Below, piece by piece: positions 30,703-39,286 of a stretch of 64,000 bases of DNA. Every line of letters starts with the position of its first letter. Position 1 is the stretch's first letter. The notes under the pieces are model-generated. The model did not search any database and was not told the origin of the DNA. It saw only the letters and a list, made by a program, of their open reading frames with translations. Position numbers and translations under genes: made by a program. The DNA lies in NCBI RefSeq assembly GCF_000145255.1, contig NC_014394.1:2728001-2792000 (forward strand), given 5' to 3'. The stretch comes from Gallionella capsiferriformans ES-2 (GTDB lineage: Bacteria; Pseudomonadota; Gammaproteobacteria; Burkholderiales; Gallionellaceae).

Positions 30703-31458
30703 ATGAACCTCACGATCAGTCAACGCAACAATTTTATGGCGCCGTATTTAAAGGCGCCCGTCAAGCAACCCGATATTGCCACGCCTGACAATACGAGCGC
30801 TGCCGACACGATAAAAGCGCAACTGGATGCCTACCAGAAACGCTGCGACGAATCACGTCAGGCGATTGCCCAGTTACGCAGCAGCGAACAGGACGGGGCG
30901 CAATGGAAGAAAGCGGATGCAGCCCAAAAGATCCAGCACCTCAAGGATCAAATCAGAATGCTCCGCATGATGGGCGGCATCGGCGACCCTAAATCCAATC
31001 TCAGACAAATTGCCCAGTTATCCAAAGAGTTAGCAGCTGCCGCACGCGAATATTCCTCGGCTTGCAGCGACATTTCGGCCGCCAGCACGACACCCAACAC
31101 CTCCGACGCGCCAACAACATCCACTGAGACGACACCCGCTTCGAAACCGGAGGCCGTCACGGCTACAGCAGAGGGCACGGAGCAAAACCCGCAGGCTGAA
31201 TTAAAAGCGATTACACCGGCGCAGGAATCATCCGTGACAGAGGCTGACCGCAAATTTGCTGCAGAGGTGGTCAATCTGGCGAATCAGCTCAAAGCGCTTG
31301 CCAAACAACAAGAGATGCGACTGCAACAAAACGATGTCTCATCGACCAACGGCGAGCGCGCAAAAATGCGCGAAGCCTTCGCCGAGATCGAAAAAAGTGT
31401 CACCGCGATACTGACACCCGCCGAGGCAGCGCCCCCGTCGATTAATATCTTTGCCTGA
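30703..31458 (+). CDS. Uncharacterised soluble coiled protein, partner of the ATP-grasp gene
   Basis: 251 residues, with ATG 30703 preceded by AGAGGAGATCTC, a strong ribosome site. No signal peptide or membrane segment. Residues about 35-125 are heptad-rich helix (QLDAYQKRCDESRQAIAQLR); the middle (about 125-165) is Thr/Ala/Glu-rich and likely disordered; a second helical stretch is at about 180-240. No family recognised. It overlaps the following ATP-grasp gene by 8 bases if that starts at TTG 31451, so the two are likely co-translated. Codon use resembles the neighbours. Confidence 0.65.
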   Translation: MNLTISQRNNFMAPYLKAPVKQPDIATPDNTSAADTIKAQLDAYQKRCDESRQAIAQLRSSEQDGAQWKKADAAQKIQHLKDQIRMLRMMGGIGDPKSNLRQIAQLSKELAAAAREYSSACSDISAASTTPNTSDAPTTSTETTPASKPEAVTATAEGTEQNPQAELKAITPAQESSVTEADRKFAAEVVNLANQLKALAKQQEMRLQQNDVSSTNGERAKMREAFAEIEKSVTAILTPAEAAPPSINIFA

Positions 31459-32683
31459 CCTGTTCAAATCACAACGAGCCACTGAATTGACCTACGCACT
31501 GACTCCGATGCACCTCGAGCCGATTTTATCCATGGCAGCGCTTGCCCGCACCCCTGACGAAAAAATACCCGAACTGATCACACAAATCATCAGTCGGCCC
31601 GGCAACGCCAATTTATACATGAATCAGTTCCAGCTGTTTTCGATTTTCGGCAACAAGTCGTTCGCACTGGACATGCAGTCGCTGGCATTGCAAGAGGGTA
31701 CGATTTACCGGATAGAAGGAAGCAAATCCCCCTCGATCCGGCTGCTGGCGCTGATGGCACCGGGGGATGCGACCGACAATGCGCCGCTCGATTATCTGAT
31801 CGAGAACACCGACATCCAGTTGGATCTGCTCTACCTTATCCCGGGTCAGCCGCTGCCAGCCGCCCTCCCCGAACATGATGTGATGATCGTGGCAGCCGGA
31901 GAATCGGGCAAAAACCGCGCCGTACTGCAAACCCTAGATCCACTGATCGAATGCTGGCCGCGCCCGGTGCTCAACCCGGCAAAATACATCCTGAACTGCT
32001 CAAGAGATAACGTCTATCAAAAGCTCAAAGACCTGCCCGGCCTGACCATTCCGCCCACACGGCGCGTCAGCCGGCAGGCGCTGGTAGCATTATCAAACGA
32101 GCATGAAGCGCCGCACGCGCCCTATACCGTCAGGCCGCTAGACTCACAGGCTGGGTACGGCCTGGCCAAAATAGACAGCGCCGCCGCGCTGGCAGCATAT
32201 CTCACCGCATCAAACGCACAGGAATTTTACACCTCGCAATTTATCGACTACCGCAGCAAGGACGGCCTGTATCGCAAGGTACGTATCGCGCTCATCGACG
32301 GTGCGCCCTATGTCAGTCATCTGGCGATCAGTGAGCACTGGATCGTGCATTACGGTTCGGCCCGCATGTCGGAACACGCCGAAAGACGGCAAGAAGAAGC
32401 GCAATTTATGCGTGATTTTGATACCGGATTCGCGCAGCGTCACAGGAATGCGCTGCGAAGGGTATCAGAACGGCTAAAGCTGGATTATGTCGTGATCGAC
32501 TGTGCCGAGACAATGGGGGGTGACTTGCTGATATTCGAAGCCGACAATCGCGGCTGGGTGCATGCCACCGACCCCGTGGAGCGCTACCCTTACAAACAAG
32601 CGACGATGCAAAAGCTGTTCGCCGCTTTCCGCGCCATGCTATTAAGCGCGATGCAGGCGACCAATAGCACGGCACCTCAATAA
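31451..32683 (+). CDS. RimK-like ATP-grasp family protein
   Basis: 410 residues if translation starts at TTG 31451; ATG 31508 is an alternative (391 residues) and neither has a clear ribosome site. The N-terminal half (about 1-190) is a specific helical/Rossmann region. The C-terminal part looks like an ATP-grasp ligase: YTVRPLDSQAGYGLAKI (substrate-nucleotide loop), FIDYRSKDGLYRKVRIAL, and the metal-binding IFEADNRGW near the end. ATP-grasp enzymes join a carboxylate to an amine or thiol; substrate unknown. Coupled to the coiled protein gene. Confidence 0.65.
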   Translation: MPDLFKSQRATELTYALTPMHLEPILSMAALARTPDEKIPELITQIISRPGNANLYMNQFQLFSIFGNKSFALDMQSLALQEGTIYRIEGSKSPSIRLLALMAPGDATDNAPLDYLIENTDIQLDLLYLIPGQPLPAALPEHDVMIVAAGESGKNRAVLQTLDPLIECWPRPVLNPAKYILNCSRDNVYQKLKDLPGLTIPPTRRVSRQALVALSNEHEAPHAPYTVRPLDSQAGYGLAKIDSAAALAAYLTASNAQEFYTSQFIDYRSKDGLYRKVRIALIDGAPYVSHLAISEHWIVHYGSARMSEHAERRQEEAQFMRDFDTGFAQRHRNALRRVSERLKLDYVVIDCAETMGGDLLIFEADNRGWVHATDPVERYPYKQATMQKLFAAFRAMLLSAMQATNSTAPQ

Positions 32684-32702
32684 ACCTAAAAAAAGCTGCC
32701 GC

Positions 32703-32820
32703 CCACGAACCACACGAAAAATACCAACAAATTCAAACGCATACCATTGCTAGCACGAACACCTGATAAGCGATTCGCTGAATTTATGTAATTTATTGAT
32801 TTGTTTCGTGACTTTCGTGG
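32703..32820. repeat. Short element with terminal inverted repeats
   Basis: A 17-base end at 32703-32719 and its inverted copy at 32804-32820 match except for a 3-base centre; each end is itself two copies of an ACGAA-type unit. The 118-base interval contains a small dyad (AGCGATTCGCT, 32770-32780) and no gene. It resembles a miniature inverted-repeat element. It lies in the 200-base gap between the convergent ATP-grasp and ppsA genes. Confidence 0.5.
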
Positions 32821-32840
32821 ATTAAAAAAGGTTTTTAGGA

Positions 32841-32882
32841 TAAACGCCCCCAACGCCCATTTGATTGATGCCGGGGCGTGCG
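32841..32882 (-). terminator. Probable ppsA terminator
   Basis: GC-rich inverted arms (AAACGCCCC near 32842 and GGGGCG-TGCGTTT at 32873-32885) flank a loop just past the ppsA stop on the minus strand, and T-rich DNA (CCTTTTTTAATCC) follows. The loop is long and imperfect, so strength is uncertain. Confidence 0.4.
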
Positions 32883-32883
32883 T

Positions 32884-35250
32884 TTATTTTTCGACTGCAC
32901 CCAGTCTTCGCCATGTCTCCAGCAGCGTATCCGGATTGAGCGACAAGGTCTGAATACCCGTTTCCACCAGCCACTGGGCGAAATCAAAATGGTCCGACGG
33001 CCCTTGCCCGCAAATGCCAACGTATTTATTGAGCCGGTTACAAGTAGTAATTGCCATTTTCAGCAGCATCTTGACCGCCTCGTCGCGCTCATCGAACCGG
33101 TCGGCCACCAAAGCGGAGTCGCGATCCAACCCCAGCGTCAGCTGCGTCAGATCGTTCGAACCAATCGAGAAACCGTCGAAGTATTCGAGGAACGCTTCCG
33201 CCAGCAGCGCGTTAGACGGAATCTCGCACATCATAATCAAACGCAAGCCGTGTTCGCCGCGCGTCAAGCCATGCGAGGCCATCGAGGCGACCACTTCGCG
33301 CGCCTCCTGCACGGTGCGCACAAACGGCACCATCAGCTCCACGTTGGTATAGCCTAATTTTTCGCGTACCCGTTTCATCGCACGGCATTCCAGCTCGAAA
33401 CAGTCAGAAAAATTAGGCGCGACATAACGCCCGGCGCCTCTGAAGCCTATCATCGGGTTTTCTTCCATCGGCTCGTAAATTTCGCCGCCTAAAAGTTTGC
33501 GATATTCATTCGACTTAAAGTCTGACAGCCGTACGATTACAGGTTTAGGCCAGAACGCGGCGGCTAGGGTCGCGACACCCTCGGTGATTTTTTCGACATA
33601 AAATTCTTCCGGATCAGCATAACCTGCCGATCGCAGCAACACAGCCTCACGCAGTTTGCCGGGCAGCTTGTTGTATTCGAGCACCGCTTTCGGGTGGATG
33701 CCAATCAGATTGTTGATGATGAATTCCAGGCGAGCCAACCCGACACCGGCCGACGGCAGATGGGCAAATTCAAACGCCAGATTAGGGTTGCCGACGTTGA
33801 GCATCAGCTTAACCGGCAAGGGCGGTAATAAAGTTTCGCTGTGCACGACCACATCGAACGGCAGACGGCCGTGATACACATAACCGGTATCCCCTTCGGC
33901 GCAGCTTGCCGTGACGATTTCACCTTCCCGAAGCGCGCTGGTAGCGTGTCCGCAGCCAACAATGGCAGGAATACCCAGCTCGCGCGCGATGATCGCCGCA
34001 TGGCAGGTACGACCGCCGCGGTTGGTGATAATCGCGGAGGCCTTCTTCATCACCGGTTCCCAGTTAGGGTCGGTCATATCGGTGACCAGCACATCACCTG
34101 CTTGCACCTTGCTCATTTCGTCAGCGCTCAAAATGATACGCACCCGCCCGCAACCGATCTTCTGACCGATGGCACGACCTTCGACCAACACATCACCGCG
34201 CTGTTGCAACTGATATTTTTCCGTGCCGCCGTTGCCCGCATTGGATTTAACGGTTTCGGGGCGCGCCTGCAAAATGTATAGATGGCCGTCCAGCCCGTCC
34301 TTACCCCATTCGATATCCATCGCACGTCCGTAATGCTGTTCGATCGACATCGCATAGCGCGCCAGCAGCAAGACGTCTTCATCCGTCAGCGAGAAACGCG
34401 TCTGATCGACTGCGGGGATAGACTCGATCTTAGTCGAGCGTCCGGCAGAGCGCTGCTCGTCAAACACCATGCGCAGCTGTTTCGAGCCCAGCGTGCGCCG
34501 GATGATGGCGGGAAATCCTGCCGCCAGTTGCGGCTTGTGCACATAAAATTCATCCGGATTAACGGCACCTTGCACCACCATCTCGCCCAGCCCATAACTT
34601 GAGGTGATGAACACCGCATCGCGAAACCCCGATTCCGTATCCAGCGTAAACATCACGCCTGAGGCACCCAGATCCGATCTGACCATGCGCTGTATGCCCG
34701 CTGACAGCGCGACATCGGCATGGGTAAAATCCTTGTGCACGCGGTAAGAAATGGCGCGGTCGTTATAAAGGGAGGCAAACACCTCGCGGATCGCATGCAG
34801 AATATTGTCGATACCGTGAATATTGAGGAACGTTTCCTGTTGCCCTGCGAACGAGGCATCGGGCAAATCTTCCGCCGTGGCGGAAGAACGCACCGCAAAG
34901 CTGGCATCGGACTCGCCCGCCAGCATCGCATAATGGGCTCGCACTTCCTGCTCTAAGCGGTCCGGCAAGGGCGCATCTACGATCCAGCTGCGTATCATAC
35001 GTCCGGCTTCGGCGAGCGCCGTGACATCTTCCACATTCAGTTTTTCAAGCAGCGCTTCGATACGCTTGCCCAGACCGCCGTGCGCCAGAAAATCGCGGTA
35101 CGCCTGCGCCGTGGTCGCAAAGCCACCCGGCACCTGTACGCCGGACGAACTCAGATTGGCTATCATCTCACCCAGAGAAGCATTTTTTCCGCCCACCTCG
35201 GAAATGTCATTAAGGCCCAGGGACTGAAATGGAATGACATAAGCTTGCAT
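32884..35250 (-). CDS. ppsA: Phosphoenolpyruvate synthase
   Basis: 788 residues. The N-terminal nucleotide-binding domain ([32 protein letters not shown]), the phosphohistidine domain ([21 protein letters not shown], His about 420) and the C-terminal PEP/pyruvate barrel ending in [19 protein letters not shown] are complete. Makes PEP from pyruvate and ATP in gluconeogenesis. Its regulatory kinase/phosphorylase is encoded at 36384-37187. Terminal residues match the family; no anomaly. Confidence 0.97.
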   Translation of the reverse strand: MQAYVIPFQSLGLNDISEVGGKNASLGEMIANLSSSGVQVPGGFATTAQAYRDFLAHGGLGKRIEALLEKLNVEDVTALAEAGRMIRSWIVDAPLPDRLEQEVRAHYAMLAGESDASFAVRSSATAEDLPDASFAGQQETFLNIHGIDNILHAIREVFASLYNDRAISYRVHKDFTHADVALSAGIQRMVRSDLGASGVMFTLDTESGFRDAVFITSSYGLGEMVVQGAVNPDEFYVHKPQLAAGFPAIIRRTLGSKQLRMVFDEQRSAGRSTKIESIPAVDQTRFSLTDEDVLLLARYAMSIEQHYGRAMDIEWGKDGLDGHLYILQARPETVKSNAGNGGTEKYQLQQRGDVLVEGRAIGQKIGCGRVRIILSADEMSKVQAGDVLVTDMTDPNWEPVMKKASAIITNRGGRTCHAAIIARELGIPAIVGCGHATSALREGEIVTASCAEGDTGYVYHGRLPFDVVVHSETLLPPLPVKLMLNVGNPNLAFEFAHLPSAGVGLARLEFIINNLIGIHPKAVLEYNKLPGKLREAVLLRSAGYADPEEFYVEKITEGVATLAAAFWPKPVIVRLSDFKSNEYRKLLGGEIYEPMEENPMIGFRGAGRYVAPNFSDCFELECRAMKRVREKLGYTNVELMVPFVRTVQEAREVVASMASHGLTRGEHGLRLIMMCEIPSNALLAEAFLEYFDGFSIGSNDLTQLTLGLDRDSALVADRFDERDEAVKMLLKMAITTCNRLNKYVGICGQGPSDHFDFAQWLVETGIQTLSLNPDTLLETWRRLGAVEK

Positions 35251-35391
35251 GATCTTCTCCTGAGTAGATGAACTTTGCTATCAGCGCCGCACGGTGGCAA
35301 TTGTGAACCTTCTGCGGCAGAAATGCATTACACCTTTGATCTGCCACTCAAATTTTATTCTCGAACGCAGACTAAATCAGGCTACAATCAT

Positions 35392-35441
35392 TTCACCAAT
35401 CAATTGTTTCAATCATAATTATTGGCCAATCAAATACTAAA
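35392..35441. promoter_or_regulatory. Candidate operator between ppsA and the LysR gene
   Basis: A perfect 10-bp palindrome ATTGGCCAAT (35421-35430) sits among three copies of CAATCA (35398, 35411 and 35428 areas), about 35-60 bases upstream of the LysR start codon and 170 from ppsA. The spacing suits a LysR-type binding site controlling its own gene and possibly ppsA. No footprint evidence; pattern only. Confidence 0.45.
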
Positions 35442-35464
35442 TCAGCCATACGCACCCAATCATC

Positions 35465-36394
35465 ATGAACACAGACAAGCAAAGCTATTACAAAAATAAT
35501 CGCTTAAAACAAATGCGCGCATTTTGTGAAGTGGTTCAAACCGGCAGCATGACGCTCGCCGCCCAGCGACTGTTCCTGAGCCAGCCATCGGTGACCTTGC
35601 AAATCCAAGCGATGGAGCGTGAATTGGGCGTAACGGTGTTCGAGCGGCGTGGCCCGGTGCTCAAACTCACCCCCGATGGCGATGTGCTGTATGCACTGGC
35701 CAAGCCTCTGGTCGATGGCATCGACAGCCTGCAACAAAACTTTACCGCGCTGCACGATAAACTCGAATCGGGCGAGCTCAATATCGGCGCGGGCGAATCG
35801 ACCATCCTGTACATTTTGCCTGAAGCTGTGCGCCGTTTTGTCGCCGCCTACCCGGGCGTGACACTGAAAATCCACAACGAAACCGGACGGGATGGCTTGA
35901 AGATGCTGCGCGCCGATGAAATCGACTTTGCCGTCGGCTCTCTGCTGGATGTGCCCGATGACATCACCTATCAATCGGTGGTGACCTACGACCCGGTGCT
36001 GATCACGCCGACCGATCACCCGCTGGCAAAGCTCGCCAAAGTGACCCTCTTGGACATCAGTCAGTACGGGCTGATCCTGCCTCCTAGACATCTTTCGACC
36101 TGGCGCATGGTCAAATACGTGTTCCAGCAGCACAACCTGAACTTTACCGTCACGCTGGAAGCGGGTGGCTGGGAAGTCATCAAAAAGTATGTTGAACTGG
36201 GCATGGGCATCTCGGTTGTGACCGATATCTGCCTCACCGGCAGCGAAAATCTGGCGCGCATCCCGCTGGGACAATATTTCCCGCAACGGGGCTATGGGCT
36301 GGTGTTTCGCAAAGGCCGCTTCCTGTCGCCGCAAGCACGCCGCTTCGTCGAAATCCTCAACGAGGTCTACAGCATCGCGCCCCTCAGCGATTGA
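35465..36394 (+). CDS. LysR-type transcriptional regulator, CysB-like
   Basis: 309 residues from ATG 35465. Winged helix at residues 12-75 (FCEVVQTGSMTLAAQRLFLSQPSVTLQIQAME), then a two-lobed effector domain typical of the CysB group (IGAGESTILYILPEAVRRFV). It is divergent from ppsA and overlaps the convergent ppsR gene by 11 bases; the effector and targets are unknown. The position between a PEP synthase and its regulator suggests a link to gluconeogenic or sulfur supply, but this is inference. Confidence 0.88.
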   Translation: MNTDKQSYYKNNRLKQMRAFCEVVQTGSMTLAAQRLFLSQPSVTLQIQAMERELGVTVFERRGPVLKLTPDGDVLYALAKPLVDGIDSLQQNFTALHDKLESGELNIGAGESTILYILPEAVRRFVAAYPGVTLKIHNETGRDGLKMLRADEIDFAVGSLLDVPDDITYQSVVTYDPVLITPTDHPLAKLAKVTLLDISQYGLILPPRHLSTWRMVKYVFQQHNLNFTVTLEAGGWEVIKKYVELGMGISVVTDICLTGSENLARIPLGQYFPQRGYGLVFRKGRFLSPQARRFVEILNEVYSIAPLSD

Positions 36395-37187
36395 GTTCCT
36401 GCATCAACTGCACGGCAAGCTCCTCTATCGAACGTGAGGTGGTGTCGAACCACTTGATATTTTTCAGCCGCATCATGCGTTCAGCCGCCGCCACTTCATA
36501 ACGGCAATTATCCAGCGAGGCATATTTGCTGTTCGGACGACGTTCGTTGCGGATGCGGTGCAACTGTTCGGGCGCGATCGTCAGACCAAACAGCTTGTCG
36601 CGATAGGGCAGCAACTTGGACGGCAGATCGTCGCGTTCGAAATCTTCTGGAATCAGCGGGTAATTGGCTGCCTTCAGCGAAAACTGCAATGACAGATACA
36701 GACTGGTCGGCGTCTTGCCGCTGCGCGACACCCCGACCAGTATGATATCCGCGTTTTTAAGATCGGCATCCGACACCCCGTCATCGTGCGCCAGCGCAAA
36801 ATTCATCGCCGCGATGCGTTTGGTATATTCACGATTTTCCTGACCGTGGCTGCGGCCGACCCGATGCGTGGAACGCTGCCCCAACTCCTGTTCGAGCGGC
36901 GCGATAAACGCCTCGAACAAATCTAAAAACAGCGCGTCCGCCTGCCTGAGCCGGGCGCTGATATTCATATCCATCATGGTCATGATGATCAGCGATCGCT
37001 GACCTTCTGTGCGGGCGATCTCGGCGATGCGCATTAAGCAATCATCGGCTTTTTCCAGACTGTCCGTAAAGGGGAATCTTACATGGCGAAATTCGATACC
37101 TTCGAATTGCGAGAGTAGGCCGTTGCCCAGCGTTTCGGCAGTAATGCCGGTTCCATCGGATACAAAGATGATCGTTCGACCGTTCAT
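36384..37187 (-). CDS. ppsR: PEP synthase regulatory kinase/pyrophosphorylase
   Basis: 267 residues. The nucleotide P-loop GVSRSGKTPTSLYLS (about residue 152) and N-terminal IIFVSDGTGITAETLGN define the DUF299 family. It inactivates PpsA by ADP-dependent threonine phosphorylation and reactivates it by phosphate-dependent removal. Its target ppsA is encoded on the same strand 1.1 kb downstream, separated by the LysR gene. Confidence 0.95.
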   Translation of the reverse strand: MNGRTIIFVSDGTGITAETLGNGLLSQFEGIEFRHVRFPFTDSLEKADDCLMRIAEIARTEGQRSLIIMTMMDMNISARLRQADALFLDLFEAFIAPLEQELGQRSTHRVGRSHGQENREYTKRIAAMNFALAHDDGVSDADLKNADIILVGVSRSGKTPTSLYLSLQFSLKAANYPLIPEDFERDDLPSKLLPYRDKLFGLTIAPEQLHRIRNERRPNSKYASLDNCRYEVAAAERMMRLKNIKWFDTTSRSIEELAVQLMQELNR

Positions 37188-37308
37188 GGCAGACCTCGCA
37201 ATTGGGCAAGCTCAGATTATACGAGCGCAATCTGGCCGAAAGTGCAAAATCTGACCGCAAATGCAACAACCCGTGCAGACTCTGTCGCAAGCTGGGATAA
37301 TCGCGCCT

Positions 37309-38715
37309 ATGAACGATACTATCCAAAACCCATTCCCCTCCGCCCGCACCTTCAACGAACTGCCCCTGTCGCCGGGACTGCTCTCCACCTTGCAGCAACT
37401 GGGCTATCTGACCATGACGCCGATACAGGCGGAAAGCCTGCCGATCACGCTGGCCGGAAACGACCTGATCGCTCAGGCCAAGACCGGCAGCGGTAAGACC
37501 GCCGCCTTCGCGCTGCCCCTGCTCACGCGCCTCAATCCGCGACGCTTCGCGATCCAGGCGATGGTGTTATGCCCGACGCGAGAACTCGCCGATCAGGTGA
37601 CGCAGGAAATCCGCCGTCTGGCGCGCTCGGAAGACAACATCAAAATACTGACGCTGTGCGGCGGCTCGACCATGCGCCCGCAGATTGCAAGTCTGGAGCA
37701 CGGCGCACACATCGTTGTCGGCACGCCCGGTCGCATCATGGATCACCTCGATCGCAACACGCTCGAACTCTCAGCGCTCAATACGCTGGTGCTCGACGAA
37801 GCCGACCGCATGCTGGACATGGGCTTTTATGACTCACTGGCCTATGTGGTCAAGCACTGCCCGAAAGATCGCCAGACGCTGATGTTTTCTGCAACCTATC
37901 CCGATGGCGTAATGCGACTGGCGCGCCAGTTCATGCGTCAGCCGCAGCAGGTCAAGCTCGAAGAACAGCACGAAGAGAGCAAAATCCGCCAGCGCTTCTA
38001 TGAAGTGAGCAATGAGGAACGTCTGGCGGCTGTCGGCACCCTGCTGCGCCACTACCGTCCGGTCAGCACGCTGGCTTTTTGCAACACCAAACAACAGTGC
38101 AGGTCCCTGCTTGAAGTCCTGCACGCGCAGGGCATTGTGGCCCTCACCCTCAACGGCGATATGGAGCAGCGCGACCGCGATCAGGTTTTGATCCAGTTCG
38201 CCAATCGCAGTTGCTCGGTGCTGGTCGCGACCGACGTGGCTGCACGGGGCTTAGACATCACCCAATTGGAAGCCGTCATTAACGTCGACGTCACGCCCGA
38301 CCCAGAGGTTCATGTCCACCGCATCGGACGAACGGGGCGCGCGGGTGAAGACGGCTGGGCACTCAGTCTGGTCGGCCCTACCGAACGTCACCGCGTCATC
38401 AGCATCGCCAAGCTAAGCGGCAACGTGCCGGAATGGCACGAGATCGCCGAACTGAAAGACGAGGACGAAGCCCCGCTGGTGCCGCCCATGGTGACCTTGC
38501 AGATTTTAGGCGGACGCAAGGAAAAGATACGCCCCGGTGACGTACTGGGCGCGCTGACAGGTGATGCAGGTTACACGCGCGAACAGGTCGGCAAGATCGC
38601 ACTGACGGATTTTTCCACCTACGTGGCCGTGGTACGCGACATCGCCCAGGAAGCGGTACGCAAACTCTCAGCCGGCAAGGTCAAAGGAAAAACGGTCAAG
38701 GTACGCGCACTATAA
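37309..38715 (+). CDS. dbpA: ATP-dependent RNA helicase DbpA
   Basis: 468 residues from ATG 37309; an in-frame ATG at 37261 lacks family similarity. Conserved motifs: Q-motif region (FNELPLSPGLL), Walker A AKTGSGKT, DEAD in LVLDEADRML, SAT, and HRIGRTGR. The C-terminal RNA-binding domain (about 395-468, TLQILGGRKEKIRPGDVLGAL) is the one that ties DbpA to 23S rRNA helix 92. A GATAAT hexamer at 37296-37301, 7 bases before ATG and with no Shine-Dalgarno, suggests a leaderless message. Confidence 0.94.
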   Translation: MNDTIQNPFPSARTFNELPLSPGLLSTLQQLGYLTMTPIQAESLPITLAGNDLIAQAKTGSGKTAAFALPLLTRLNPRRFAIQAMVLCPTRELADQVTQEIRRLARSEDNIKILTLCGGSTMRPQIASLEHGAHIVVGTPGRIMDHLDRNTLELSALNTLVLDEADRMLDMGFYDSLAYVVKHCPKDRQTLMFSATYPDGVMRLARQFMRQPQQVKLEEQHEESKIRQRFYEVSNEERLAAVGTLLRHYRPVSTLAFCNTKQQCRSLLEVLHAQGIVALTLNGDMEQRDRDQVLIQFANRSCSVLVATDVAARGLDITQLEAVINVDVTPDPEVHVHRIGRTGRAGEDGWALSLVGPTERHRVISIAKLSGNVPEWHEIAELKDEDEAPLVPPMVTLQILGGRKEKIRPGDVLGALTGDAGYTREQVGKIALTDFSTYVAVVRDIAQEAVRKLSAGKVKGKTVKVRAL

Positions 38716-38739
38716 TCTCGCGCGCCCAACGGATACACG

Positions 38740-39255
38740 CTACCAGAGCGGCTCATCCGTTGCAGCCAGCCAGGTCAGATAAGCCCTGAGATCGAATTCA
38801 AACTGGTGATAATCCGGCTCCATATGCAGGCACAATTGATAGAAAGCCTTGTTGTGCTGAGCCTCTTTGAAATGCGCCAGTTCGTGCACCACGATCATCT
38901 GTAAAAACGCCACGGGCATTTCCCTGAATACGGCGGCAACGCGAATTTCACGCTTGCTCTTAAGCCCGCCGCCTTGCACCCTTGAGATCGTCGTGTGCAT
39001 GCCGAGTGCGCGACGCTCCACATGCAGCGTACTATCAAACGCGACCCGGCTCAGCGAACCGGTATTGCGCAGATATCGCCCCTTAGCTTCCGACACGAAC
39101 TCGTAAAGGGCACGATCATTACGGACGCTATGCGCTAACGGATATTTTTGCAGCAAGTGACCAGCCAGCGTTCGCTGATCGATAAGTTGCTGCACTTTTT
39201 CTGCCAGTGCAGCCGGATAAGCGGCAAGATAATTCGGTGCTGATTCTGGACGCAT
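38740..39255 (-). CDS. YgjP-like zinc metallopeptidase-family protein
   Basis: 171 residues. The zinc motif HELAH (in IVVHELAHFKEAQHNKAFY, about residue 125) with the downstream His and acidic residues is that of the DUF45/YgjP group. These are small soluble proteins; no substrate is known. Convergent with dbpA (24 bases between stops). ATG 39255 is the only upstream start near the family's expected length. Confidence 0.85.
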   Translation of the reverse strand: MRPESAPNYLAAYPAALAEKVQQLIDQRTLAGHLLQKYPLAHSVRNDRALYEFVSEAKGRYLRNTGSLSRVAFDSTLHVERRALGMHTTISRVQGGGLKSKREIRVAAVFREMPVAFLQMIVVHELAHFKEAQHNKAFYQLCLHMEPDYHQFEFDLRAYLTWLAATDEPLW

Positions 39256-39286
39256 GAAAATCCGTTGAATGAAAGAATCCCGCCGC

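Noticed and set aside
37261-37308. Earlier dbpA start at ATG 37261
   Set aside because: The added 16 residues do not resemble DbpA N-termini and overlap the probable -10 element.
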